A stretch of 64,000 nt of DNA, taken from the NCBI RefSeq assembly GCF_900454495.1, contig NZ_UGSI01000002.1, forward strand, positions 2,081,001-2,145,000. Direction: 5' to 3'. This stretch comes from Paenibacillus macerans (GTDB lineage Bacteria > Bacillota > Bacilli > Paenibacillales > Paenibacillaceae). Shown here one piece after another: positions 26,644 through 35,136 of the stretch. A model generated the notes under the pieces. It did not search any database. It was given only the letters and a program-made list of their open reading frames with translations, and was not told where the DNA came from. The position numbers were made by a program, and so were the translations under genes. The number at the start of each line of letters is the position of its first letter. Position 1 is the first letter of the stretch.

Positions 26644-26690
26644 TTGTTCCTCTTTTTGCGAATAACTTATAATTATTGTAAACGTTTCAT
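26644..26690 (+). promoter_or_regulatory. Promoter and candidate cre site of the response regulator gene
   Basis: TTGTTC (26644-26649), an 18-base spacer and TATAAT (26668-26673). TTGTAAACGTTTCAT (26676-26690) follows directly and is one mismatch from the catabolite response element consensus WTGNAANCGNWNNCW. This suggests CcpA control, inferred from sequence only. Confidence 0.5.
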
Positions 26691-26749
26691 CAGACCATTC
26701 GCTGGAAGGTTGGTGCATGTGAAACATTTTCCGGCTGGAGGAATGCAAC

Positions 26750-28297
26750 ATGATTAAAGTGCTAATTGTCGATGATGAACCGAAGCTGCGCGAAGGACTT
26801 CGTACGTTTATCGATTGGAATGCGCTCGGGTACGACGTGGTTGACACGGCCGCAAACGGAAACGAGGCGTTGGATAAATATAGGCGGCATCATCCCGGCT
26901 TGGTTGTGGCCGATATCAGGATGCCCGGGATGGACGGTTTGCAGCTGATCGAAAAGCTGCGGAGCGAGGATCCGCAGCTTCATATCTTGATCCTCAGCGG
27001 TTATGCGGACTTCAGCTACGCCAAACAAGCGATAACGCAGCGGGCCGACGGCTATTTGCTGAAGCCGGTCGACGAGGATGAGCTTAAGGAATATCTGGCG
27101 AAAATCAAAAAGGCGGTCGAGGAAGAGACCGCTTCCGAGGAATGGCGGCATGTTACGGCGGAGTGGACCCGCGAATCGCTGATCCAGTCCGTATTGGCGG
27201 GTACGGATGAGCAGCAGACGGCGCCGCTGTATGAGCGGGCCGGAGAAGTGGGGATCACGGGCAAGGCGTATCAGGTTTTGCTGGTGGCCGTACATGCCGA
27301 GGATGACGCCGATATGAGCGCAGGGGAACTGGTGAGAAAAAAACTGGCCCACCTGTTTGAGGATACCGGGCGGGGCTGGGTGTTCGGCATTCAAGCCAAG
27401 CTCGGCGTGCTGTTAAGGGAACCGCTGCTCGCTGTGGAATACGAAAGCGTATACAGAGAGATCCGGGAAGAGCTAAACGGCGCCGGAGCGGAATTTACCG
27501 CGGCGCTGGGGAACAAGGTCGGCTGTCTGCCGGACATCCGCAGCTCCTACCTTGAGGCGTGCGAACTTATTAAGCTGCATTTCTTTTTGGATCAGGGCGC
27601 CATACTATCCCCCGAAGCGCTGCGGAGCGGGGCGCCTGCGGAATTGCCGGACTCCTCGATCGAAGAGATCGGCGAGCAGCTGCATTATGCCCTGGATATC
27701 GGGAATCGGGAGGCGGTGAAGTCGCTCGTTCGTAAAGCCGGGCGGGCCCTTGCCGCCGGCGGGTATCCGGAGAAGGAAATCAAGCGCCGTTTTGTGGAAG
27801 TGTTGACGTCGATTCTCGGCAGGGCCTTGAAGCAGTCTTCCGCTTTGCAGGATCGCAGCAAAGAATTTTCCGATTATATATCGGAAATACACAAAATGCG
27901 GACGATCGAGGGGTTGTACGAGAAAACGGAATTCCTGCTGCAGCAAATCATGCATCAGCTGGGCGAAGGCGGCAAACACCGCGAAGTGAAGATCATGCTG
28001 GATTTGATTCACCGCAATTTCAACGAAAATTTGAAGCTGGAGACGTTGTCGGGCATTTTTAACTATAACAGCGCTTACCTGGGCAAATTGTTCAAAAACG
28101 CCACCGGGGAATATTTTAATACTTACTTGGACAAAGTGCGGATCGAAAAGGCCAAGGCATACCTGGAGGAAGGGCTGAAGGTGTACCAGGTGGCCGAGAG
28201 GGTCGGTTATACCAACGTCGATTATTTCCACAGCAAGTTCAGAAAATACGTCGGGACTTCCCCGTCCGCATACCGCAAAACAGCGAGCAATGCGTAA
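26750..28297 (+). CDS. YesN-type response regulator with AraC DNA-binding domain
   Basis: 515 residues. A receiver domain (1-~120) has acidic pocket D8-D9, phospho-acceptor D55 in VVADIRMPGMDG and K105 in GYLLKPVDE. A long variable middle follows, and two AraC helix-turn-helix motifs end the protein (NENLKLETLSGIFNYNSAYL, VYQVAERVGYTNVDYFHSKF). This is the YesN architecture that normally sits beside a YesM-like kinase. No kinase is adjacent; the only one in the window is at 41952. The gene precedes the araNPQ-like importer operon, a possible target. Confidence 0.92.
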   Translation: MIKVLIVDDEPKLREGLRTFIDWNALGYDVVDTAANGNEALDKYRRHHPGLVVADIRMPGMDGLQLIEKLRSEDPQLHILILSGYADFSYAKQAITQRADGYLLKPVDEDELKEYLAKIKKAVEEETASEEWRHVTAEWTRESLIQSVLAGTDEQQTAPLYERAGEVGITGKAYQVLLVAVHAEDDADMSAGELVRKKLAHLFEDTGRGWVFGIQAKLGVLLREPLLAVEYESVYREIREELNGAGAEFTAALGNKVGCLPDIRSSYLEACELIKLHFFLDQGAILSPEALRSGAPAELPDSSIEEIGEQLHYALDIGNREAVKSLVRKAGRALAAGGYPEKEIKRRFVEVLTSILGRALKQSSALQDRSKEFSDYISEIHKMRTIEGLYEKTEFLLQQIMHQLGEGGKHREVKIMLDLIHRNFNENLKLETLSGIFNYNSAYLGKLFKNATGEYFNTYLDKVRIEKAKAYLEEGLKVYQVAERVGYTNVDYFHSKFRKYVGTSPSAYRKTASNA

Positions 28298-28424
28298 GGA
28301 AAATTGCGCAGGATTGGATGAAGTGCCTGAAGCCAAAGCAGCGAATGTTGGTGGAACAACGAACATCGCTGCTTTTTGCGGTTGAGCCAGGGAGAAGGGA
28401 CAAGCACGGCTTTCTGATGCATCA

Positions 28425-28440
28425 AATTGTACGTACAACT
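28425..28440. promoter_or_regulatory. AraR box upstream of the araNPQ-like operon (distal)
   Basis: AATTGTACGTACAACT contains the perfect AraR core TGTACGTACA. It lies 132 bp upstream of the next box and could assist through looping. Confidence 0.75.
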
Positions 28441-28556
28441 TGATATATTGAATGCATTGTATAGAAGGAGTTTAATAGTTTTAGACTTTTTATTTTAAAC
28501 AAATCCATAATAAATACAGCATAAAATCGCTAAATCCACATTTCTAGCATCATTTA

Positions 28557-28572
28557 ATAGGTACGTACATAA
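28557..28572. promoter_or_regulatory. AraR box upstream of the araNPQ-like operon (middle)
   Basis: ATAGGTACGTACATAA has a one-mismatch core (GGTACGTACA). Its centre is 41 bp from the next box, nearly the same in-phase spacing as at araA. Confidence 0.65.
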
Positions 28573-28594
28573 AATCAAAAAAACAAATAAATCA

Positions 28595-28623
28595 TTGACG
28601 TGTACGGACAATAGGATTAGTAT
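28595..28623 (+). promoter_or_regulatory. Promoter with embedded AraR box, araNPQ-like operon
   Basis: TTGACG (28595-28600), a 17-base spacer and TAGTAT (28618-28623). The spacer contains an AraR box ACGTGTACGGACAATA (28598-28613, core TGTACGGACA), so bound AraR would block RNA polymerase. Confidence 0.65.
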
Positions 28624-28781
28624 TTTAACCATAAGCATGAAAATTATGGGTTTGAGAGGAGGCTGATTCCAAAGTCGATGTTTTGTAAGGGGTTACAAAC
28701 GGGGTTGTTAAAGCATGATTTTAACCTGCATATATGTACATTACTGGACTGCACAGAAAAACAAAGCTGGAGGGGAATAGG

Positions 28782-30023
28782 TTGAGAAAAAAATGGACGG
28801 TTACATGTATCCTTGTTTTTGTGGTAAGCGCTTTATTGGCGGCTTGCGGCAGCGGTGCCGATAAAAACACGATCAGCTTTTGGACGCCGCTGACCGGGGA
28901 TGACGGGGCTTACATGGATCAGCTCGTCAAAGATTACAACGCCACCAATCCGGAGTTTAAAGTCAAACATATCGTAACGGCGGACATGTACACGAAGATT
29001 TCCACCGTGCTGAATACGGGAAAAGGCGTGCCGGACTTGGCCATTATCCATGCCGACCGCGTGCCCGGCTACGTCAAGCAGGGCGTGCTTGAGCCGATGA
29101 CGGCCGTCCTGGGGGCGCAGCCTGAAATCAAAGAAGCCAATTATTTGCCGCAGGCGTGGGCGACCGGCAATATCGGCGGAACGCAGTATACGGTGCCGCT
29201 GGACATCCACAGCAACGCGATGTATTACAACAAAGATCTGCTGAAGAAATACAATGCGGAATCGTTCCTGGACGATAACGTCGTTACGATCGATGAGATG
29301 CTGTCGCTTCAAGGAAAGCTGGACGAAGGCGATTATGTAGTAAACGACGCTTTGCTCGGCTGGGTGATTCTGGCGCAGGTGCAGAACCTTGGCGGGGACA
29401 TTCAGCAGGACGGAAAACCGGCCGTAAATACGGAGGCGATGAAGCAGGCGTTCGAAAACGTCAAAAAAATCGCCGACGCGGGGCTGATGACGCCGTTTGG
29501 CGAAGACGGCTACCTGATGTTCCAATCCGGGAACGTGCTGTTCTCCACGGACGGAACCTGGAGCTCGACGGCGCATGCCGCGGTGGAAGGCCTGAACTTC
29601 GGCGTGACCAACATTTACTCTCCAACGCCCGAGAAATTTACGAACCGGGCTTCTTCCCACCTGTTTGCCATGCTGAAAAACGATGAACGCAGCGACGAGA
29701 AAGAAGCGGGCATCGGGGCCTTCCTGGAGTTCATTCGCCAAAATTCCATGGAATGGGCGAAAGCCGGCCAAATCGTCGCCAGCAAGCAGGTGATCGAAAG
29801 CCCGGAGTATCAAACCTACATCCAATCCTTCTTCACGTCCAACGAGGAGGAGATTAAATCCCTTTACATTTACACCTATGAATATTATCCGTATGTGGCC
29901 GAGGCGGTGGACACGTACGCGGCCGATATCGTCCGCGGCAACGTCGGCATCGGCGAAACGCTGCAAACGATGCAGAAATACGTGGAGGATAAAATCGCGG
30001 AAAGCAGCAAAGCGGCGGAGTAG
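28782..30023 (+). CDS. ABC transporter binding lipoprotein, AraN-like
   Basis: A 413-residue extracellular sugar-binding protein. The signal peptide ends in lipobox LLAAC, then mature NTISFWTPLTGDDGAYMDQL and GKGVPDLAIIHADRVPGYV. I take TTG 28782 with GGAGGGG six bases upstream; the frame from 28734 adds residues not matching a signal peptide. AraR boxes and the order binding protein-permease-permease match B. subtilis araNPQ, which imports arabino-oligosaccharides. Specificity is inferred. Confidence 0.9.
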   Translation: MRKKWTVTCILVFVVSALLAACGSGADKNTISFWTPLTGDDGAYMDQLVKDYNATNPEFKVKHIVTADMYTKISTVLNTGKGVPDLAIIHADRVPGYVKQGVLEPMTAVLGAQPEIKEANYLPQAWATGNIGGTQYTVPLDIHSNAMYYNKDLLKKYNAESFLDDNVVTIDEMLSLQGKLDEGDYVVNDALLGWVILAQVQNLGGDIQQDGKPAVNTEAMKQAFENVKKIADAGLMTPFGEDGYLMFQSGNVLFSTDGTWSSTAHAAVEGLNFGVTNIYSPTPEKFTNRASSHLFAMLKNDERSDEKEAGIGAFLEFIRQNSMEWAKAGQIVASKQVIESPEYQTYIQSFFTSNEEEIKSLYIYTYEYYPYVAEAVDTYAADIVRGNVGIGETLQTMQKYVEDKIAESSKAAE

Positions 30024-30029
30024 AACGCG

Positions 30030-30908
30030 ATGAAAAACAAAAACAAACTTGCGCCCGTTTTTTTTGTAGGTCCGCACTTCATTTTGTTTGTCATTTTTGT
30101 TTTCGTGCCGACGATTTACGGAATTTATGCTTCGTTTACCCAGTGGAATCTGATGAACGATCCGGTATGGGTCGGGCTGCAAAACTATAAAACGATCCTG
30201 TTTGACGCAGATTCGACGTTCTACAACCAATTCCGCAACGGGCTGAAAAACACGTTTATTTTCGTCGGACTCAGCGTTCCGATTTTGATCGTGCTCCCTT
30301 TGCTGATCGCCGCCGCGCTGGAGCACAAAAAAGTGAAACTGAAGGGCGTCATCCAGTCCATCCTGTATGTCCCCGGCCTGATCTCGATTTCGGCGGCGGC
30401 GCTGATCTGGCTGCTCATCTTCAACAAGCAGCTCGGGATCGCCGGGAACGTGTTCGGCTCGGACGTGGCCTGGGCGGCCAATCAGCCTTATGCCTGGATC
30501 ATCATTATCGTCATTACGGTATGGGGCGGCGTCGGCGGGAACATGATCATTTACCGCGCCTCCATTAACGGGGTGGCCAAAGATTTGTACGAAGCCGCCG
30601 GCATCGACGGCGCGGGAGCGGTCCGCAAATTTTTCAGCATCACCCTGCCGTCGATCCGCTTTCCGGTCATTTATACGTTTGTGATGACGACAGCCGGCGC
30701 TTTTAACGTATTCGGCCAACCGCTGATGATGACGGACGGGGGGCCGCGGCAAAGCACGCACGTCCTGATGATGTATATCCGCCAGCTCGCCTTCGGCACC
30801 GGGGAATCGATCGCCGGGATGGCGTCCGCGATGGCGGTGCTGCTGGGGCTCGTTATTTTGGTCATATCGACGCTGCAGTACTATGTGATGAACCGGAACG
30901 CTGCATAA
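30030..30908 (+). CDS. ABC sugar permease, AraP-like
   Basis: A 292-residue membrane protein with about six hydrophobic segments (FVGPHFILFVIFVFVPTIYG, AWIIIIVITVWGGVGGNMII) and the EAA loop DLYEAAGIDGAGAVRKFFSI. It starts six bases after the binding-protein stop. It forms the importer channel with the next permease and depends on an ATPase encoded elsewhere. Confidence 0.9.
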   Translation: MKNKNKLAPVFFVGPHFILFVIFVFVPTIYGIYASFTQWNLMNDPVWVGLQNYKTILFDADSTFYNQFRNGLKNTFIFVGLSVPILIVLPLLIAAALEHKKVKLKGVIQSILYVPGLISISAAALIWLLIFNKQLGIAGNVFGSDVAWAANQPYAWIIIIVITVWGGVGGNMIIYRASINGVAKDLYEAAGIDGAGAVRKFFSITLPSIRFPVIYTFVMTTAGAFNVFGQPLMMTDGGPRQSTHVLMMYIRQLAFGTGESIAGMASAMAVLLGLVILVISTLQYYVMNRNAA

Positions 30909-30954
30909 TCCGGGAGCAACGAATGGAAGAAAAGAACAGGAGGTGTCAACTCGC

Positions 30955-31869
30955 ATGGAGAACCGCGCGCCAAGCGAATTAAGCCGGCTTCCGGGTCCGG
31001 GGATCGGAACGGGCTCCAAACGCAAATCCTTCACCGTTTCCGTTTCCCAGCTTATCGCTTATCTGTTTTTAATCGCGCTGTGCGTCATTTGGGTCGTTCC
31101 GGTAATCTTCGGCGTCACCACATCGTTCCGCTCCCAATCGGAGGTCGTGTCCACCGGGTTCAGGCTGCTGCCTGCCGAGTGGATTGTCGATAACTACGTG
31201 ACGATTCTGAAAAATACGTCAACGGCGCCCATTTTGCGCTGGCTGATCAACTCTTTATATATTGCGGCGTTTCATACCTTTTTGGTGATCGTCGTCATTT
31301 CGCTGACGGGATACGGTTATTCCCGCATGAACTTCAAAGGCAGAGACACGCTGTTTTTCACGCTGCTGGGCATCTCTTTTTTTCCGGCTGTCGTGAACCT
31401 GATCCCATCTTATAAAATCATCGACGCGTTAGGCTGGGTCAATACGTCCTGGGCGATGATCGTTCCGGGGCTGGCGGGCATGGGCAACATCTTTTTGGTA
31501 CGGCAATTTATGAAAGGAATTCCCCATGAGCTGGACGAATCCGCCCGCGTCGACGGGGCCGGCGATTTGCGGATTTATTTTTCCGTGATTCTGCCCTTAA
31601 TCAAGCCGGTGCTGATCGTGTGCGGCTTATTTTCGTTCGTCGGGTCCTGGAACGATTTCCTTTGGCCGGTCATCGTGTACACCGATGTGGTGAAGATGCC
31701 GGTGACGGCGGGGCTGCTGCTTCTGCAGGACATTTACGGCAACTACCGGATGATCGGGCAGCTCATGGGGTCGGCGATTCTGGCGATCATTCCGACGTTT
31801 CTGCTGTTTGTGTTCGCGCAAAAATATTTTTTGCAATCGATCAATCTGAATTCGGGGATTAAGGGCTGA
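30955..31869 (+). CDS. ABC sugar permease, AraQ-like
   Basis: A 304-residue permease. A basic cytoplasmic N-terminus leads into about six membrane segments (LIAYLFLIALCVIWVVPVIF) and the EAA motif DESARVDGAGDLRIYFSVIL. The C-terminus KYFLQSINLNSGIKG resembles AraQ. AGGAGG lies 11 bases before ATG 30955; GTG 30943 overlaps that site and is unlikely. The secreted arabinanase gene follows after 40 bases. Confidence 0.9.
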   Translation: MENRAPSELSRLPGPGIGTGSKRKSFTVSVSQLIAYLFLIALCVIWVVPVIFGVTTSFRSQSEVVSTGFRLLPAEWIVDNYVTILKNTSTAPILRWLINSLYIAAFHTFLVIVVISLTGYGYSRMNFKGRDTLFFTLLGISFFPAVVNLIPSYKIIDALGWVNTSWAMIVPGLAGMGNIFLVRQFMKGIPHELDESARVDGAGDLRIYFSVILPLIKPVLIVCGLFSFVGSWNDFLWPVIVYTDVVKMPVTAGLLLLQDIYGNYRMIGQLMGSAILAIIPTFLLFVFAQKYFLQSINLNSGIKG

Positions 31870-31909
31870 TGGTTCGATAATCCATTCGATTGCAAGGGGA
31901 GGACTATTC

Positions 31910-34429
31910 ATGGAAATAAGAACGTTTGGCAGGTGCCTGATTATGGTTTTGGCGTTCGCGATGCTGATGCCGGCCGCGGCTTCCGCCGGCAGTTTGCCGG
32001 CGAAAAAGCCGGGAAAACCCCCGGCATTTACGAACGTCTCCGTGCACGATCCTTCAATCGTAAAGGACGGCGGGACGTATTACGTGTTCGGTTCGCATAT
32101 CGAAGCGGCCAAGTCCGCCGATTTGCTGAATTGGGCGACGTTCACGAACGGGTATGAAACGCCGGGCAACGCGCTGTACGGGGATTTATCGGAAAATTTG
32201 GCCGGTTCGTTCGCCTGGGCCGGGGAAAACGATTCGGACAGCAAAGGCGGCTTTGCCGTCTGGGCGCCGGGCATTATCCGGAACGAGCATTTCGTCAATG
32301 AGGATGGCACGACCGGGGCTTACATGATGTATTACAGCGCGTCCTCCACCTATATCCGTTCGGCGATCGGGCTGGCGGTATCGAAAAATATCGAAGGACC
32401 TTACAAGTACGTCGATACCGCCGTATATTCGGGTTTTACGAGGGATGAAGCGTACGATGCGGACAGCAAGGTGAACAAAAAATGGACGAATACGAATATC
32501 GGAAGGCTGATCGAAGACGGAGATCTCGCGGGCGTGAACACGAGCTGGTTCAAGACCGACGGCTCCTATAATAACGCACTTTATCCGAACGCGATCGATG
32601 CCGCACCGTTTTTTGACCGGGACGGGAAGCTGTGGATGGCTTACGGCTCCTGGTCGGGCGGCATCTTCCTGCTGGAGCTTGATCCGGCGACAGGCCGGCC
32701 GGTTTATCCCGGGAAGGACGGGACGGCGGCGGACGGCCGGATGGTCGACCGCTATTTCGGCACGAAAATCGCCGGCGGGCACACGAAGTCCGGGGAAGGC
32801 CCGTACATCGTTTATGATCAAGGGACCGGCTACTATTATTTGAACGTGTCGTACGGATGGCTCGGAGCAAACGGCGGATACAACATCAGGCAGTTCCGCG
32901 CTTCGCGCCCGGGCGGCCCTTACGTGGATGCGGCGGGCCAAAATGCGGTGCTGCCGCCAAATACGGAAAACTCCGCTTACGGCATCAAAATGATGGGCAA
33001 CTTCCTGTTCCCGCGGGAAATCGGAGAAAGCGGCACGGGGACCGGCTACGGTTATGCGTCCCCAGGGCATAATTCGGTGCTGTATGATGAGCGGACCGGC
33101 AAATATTTTCTTGTGTTCCATACGCGTTTTCCGCAAAAAGGAGAGCTGCACGAGCTTCGGGTTCACCAGATGTTCCTGAACCGGGACGGTTGGTTTGTCG
33201 TCGCTCCGGAGCGTTATGCCGGGGAAAATCTGCAAACGGTGAAGGCGTCCCAGGTGGCCGGCGATTATAAATTCGTCAACCACGGGCTGGCCTACTCCGG
33301 GGATATCGTTAAATCGGTGAACATCCGTCTGAACAAGGACAACACGATTAGCGGCGATGTGACGGGGAAGTGGCAGCTGTCCGGCAAATACGAGGCGACC
33401 CTTACGTTGGGCGGCCAGGTCTTTCGCGGCGTATTCGTCCGCGGCTGGGACGCCGATTTGGGCGGCGAAACGCTGACTTTTACGGCCGTTTCCGGCAAAG
33501 GGGAGTCCGTATGGGGAATTCGGCAGCCGGATATGTCCGACCGGCAGGTCGTCAAAGCGGTGGTTGAAGACCTGGATTTGGGGGATACGAGCCGGGTGAT
33601 GGCCAATTTGAACCTGCCGGGGCGGGGGACCCGGGGCGCTGCGATCGCATGGAAATCTTCGGACCCGGGCGTCATTTCCGATACCGGGGTGATTTATCCG
33701 CCGGAGGTTGGGGAAGCCGCCGCGACGGCCAAGCTGACGGCGACGATAACGAAAGGAAAAGCTGCCGCCAGCAAAACGTTCGCGGTTGTGGTGGCTCCGA
33801 TCGATCCGGAGTACGGTTTGCAGGCGCGGTTTTCTTTTGAGGACAATTTAAGGGATTCCTTTGGCCAATTTGGCGAAGGGGTGGCGACCGGCGACCGGAT
33901 TGACCGTACAGGCGGTACGATCGCTTATGCGGACGGCGTTGAGGGCAAGGCGGCGGTGTTCGATGGAAATTCCGGGATCAAGCTGCCCGGCGGACTCATT
34001 TCCGGAAACCGTTATTCGGTTTCGTTTTGGGTCAACCCGCAGCAGTATACGCAGTTTACGACGACGTTTTTCGGTGCGAATTCCACATCAAGCTGGATCA
34101 GTCTGGTGCCGGAATCGTGGGACAACAATACGATGCTGTGGTCGGGCGAAGCCTGGTACGACGGAGCAACCGGCGCCAAGCTCCCGTTGAACGAGTGGCA
34201 CCATGTCGCCTTCACGGCCGATGAGGGAGCGGTGAAGGTCTACATCGACGGGGTGCAGAAGTTTGCCGGCACCGGATTCCCGGGCGTGTTCACGACTGAC
34301 TCCGGCACATTTAGCCTGGGCGTGAACTGGTGGGACCCGCCGTTCAAAGGCATGCTGGATGAACTCCGCGTCTATGACATCCCGGTCACGGAGGCCGTGA
34401 TCAAGAAGCTCGCGCAAGCGAAAGGATGA
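31910..34429 (+). CDS. Secreted multidomain endo-arabinanase, GH43
   Basis: 839 residues. A signal peptide (~1-26, cut after ASA) is followed by a GH43 propeller to ~residue 400 with catalytic Asp at VHDPSIVKDGGTYYVFGSH, NAIDAAPFFDRDGKLWMAYG, and GGHTKSGEGPYIVYD with the acid Glu. A C-terminal beta-barrel (~430-535) resembles that of B. subtilis Abn2. Then come an Ig-like module (~540-625) and a LamG-like module (~640-835: ARFSFEDNLRDSFG, EWHHVAFTADEGAVKVYIDG). It would cut arabinan outside the cell to feed the importer upstream. GGGGAGGAC precedes the ATG. Confidence 0.92.
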   Translation: MEIRTFGRCLIMVLAFAMLMPAAASAGSLPAKKPGKPPAFTNVSVHDPSIVKDGGTYYVFGSHIEAAKSADLLNWATFTNGYETPGNALYGDLSENLAGSFAWAGENDSDSKGGFAVWAPGIIRNEHFVNEDGTTGAYMMYYSASSTYIRSAIGLAVSKNIEGPYKYVDTAVYSGFTRDEAYDADSKVNKKWTNTNIGRLIEDGDLAGVNTSWFKTDGSYNNALYPNAIDAAPFFDRDGKLWMAYGSWSGGIFLLELDPATGRPVYPGKDGTAADGRMVDRYFGTKIAGGHTKSGEGPYIVYDQGTGYYYLNVSYGWLGANGGYNIRQFRASRPGGPYVDAAGQNAVLPPNTENSAYGIKMMGNFLFPREIGESGTGTGYGYASPGHNSVLYDERTGKYFLVFHTRFPQKGELHELRVHQMFLNRDGWFVVAPERYAGENLQTVKASQVAGDYKFVNHGLAYSGDIVKSVNIRLNKDNTISGDVTGKWQLSGKYEATLTLGGQVFRGVFVRGWDADLGGETLTFTAVSGKGESVWGIRQPDMSDRQVVKAVVEDLDLGDTSRVMANLNLPGRGTRGAAIAWKSSDPGVISDTGVIYPPEVGEAAATAKLTATITKGKAAASKTFAVVVAPIDPEYGLQARFSFEDNLRDSFGQFGEGVATGDRIDRTGGTIAYADGVEGKAAVFDGNSGIKLPGGLISGNRYSVSFWVNPQQYTQFTTTFFGANSTSSWISLVPESWDNNTMLWSGEAWYDGATGAKLPLNEWHHVAFTADEGAVKVYIDGVQKFAGTGFPGVFTTDSGTFSLGVNWWDPPFKGMLDELRVYDIPVTEAVIKKLAQAKG

Positions 34430-34458
34430 TATATAGAAAGCCCAGTTGGACGTTGGCA

Positions 34459-34494
34459 GCGGCCGTTTTCCGAGTGCGGAAAGCGGCCGTTTTG
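34459..34494 (+). terminator. Intrinsic terminator after the arabinanase gene
   Basis: GCGGCCGTTTTCCG pairs with CGGAAAGCGGCCGT across a 4-base loop, followed by TTT. It ends the araNPQ-like-GH43 operon. Confidence 0.75.
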
Positions 34495-34518
34495 GTGTTG
34501 GGCGGCGGCTGGCGATTC

Positions 34519-34833
34519 CTAACGTTTTCGGGATATTTCTCTGATTCCTTTCCCAACCCAGTGTCCAAATATGCTAAAGGAATAAAGGACCAGTGTATTT
34601 ATGATAACCATGGTTGGTTTATACTCATAGATACACTCTACAACGCCGTCGCATCTCATTCCAGTAATCTCGCTCACATTAACCGAAACGCCTAGGTCTT
34701 CATTGAGATCCTTGTCGTTAAGGATACTGTTAACCGATTCTTCGATCCTAAGATCCGAGCAGCATCCTTTAATTTGATATCGATGGTTGTCTATAGCGTT
34801 TGTGTCTAGGTATCCCTGCATGCTGCCTTGCAC
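34519..34833 (-). CDS. Small hypothetical protein starting at a repeated leader motif
   Basis: A 104-codon frame begins at GTG 34833 with AAGGG six bases upstream, inside the third copy of the leader-like motif. The predicted protein opens QGSMQGYLDTNAIDNHRYQI and has one hydrophobic stretch (PTMVIINTLVLYSFSIFG). I recognise no family, and base composition is lower in GC than neighbours. It may be a gene relic or not expressed. Confidence 0.3.
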   Translation of the reverse strand: MQGSMQGYLDTNAIDNHRYQIKGCCSDLRIEESVNSILNDKDLNEDLGVSVNVSEITGMRCDGVVECIYEYKPTMVIINTLVLYSFSIFGHWVGKGIREISRKR

Positions 34834-34854
34834 GATTATCCCTTCTGTTCAGGG
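34827..34854 (-). repeat. Leader-like dispersed motif, copy 3
   Basis: On the minus strand CCCTGAACAGAAGGGATAAT then CGTGCAAGGCAG. It aligns with 6402-6432 at nearly every position of the core. The remaining ~280 bases to the GH3 gene show only the cre-like site below. Confidence 0.6.
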
Positions 34855-35021
34855 AGAAGAGGAGGGGGCTAATCACGGTCCTTTCATTTTTTTCCGGTGT
34901 CTTGTCCCATTCCTCCCGTCAAGTCTGCTTCACTTGTTGATTAAATTCTTGGATTTGAGAAAGCGACTCCTTAAGCAGATAATCTAGATTTCTACATGAA
35001 AACATGACTAATTATCGTTGT

Positions 35022-35035
35022 ATAAAGCGCTTTCG
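35022..35035. promoter_or_regulatory. Candidate cre site upstream of the GH3 gene
   Basis: ATAAAGCGCTTTCG is close to the palindromic catabolite response element TGAAAGCGCTTTCA. It lies 100 bp upstream of the GH3 start and just before a possible -10 (TATGAT, 35044-35049). CcpA control is inferred. Confidence 0.45.
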
Positions 35036-35136
35036 GACCATTGTATGATGGGGGGGATGAAACGGAAGCGGTTTTGGAACGCGTGATTTGTGCAGCGCTT
35101 ACAAACCGGAAATTCAAAATGGGATGAGGTCGTGAC

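Noticed and set aside
28833..31034. 733-codon minus-strand open frame opposite the araNPQ-like genes
   Set aside because: It is Arg/His/Gln-rich, shows no family motif and is the reverse-frame shadow of three well-supported transporter genes with their own ribosome sites.
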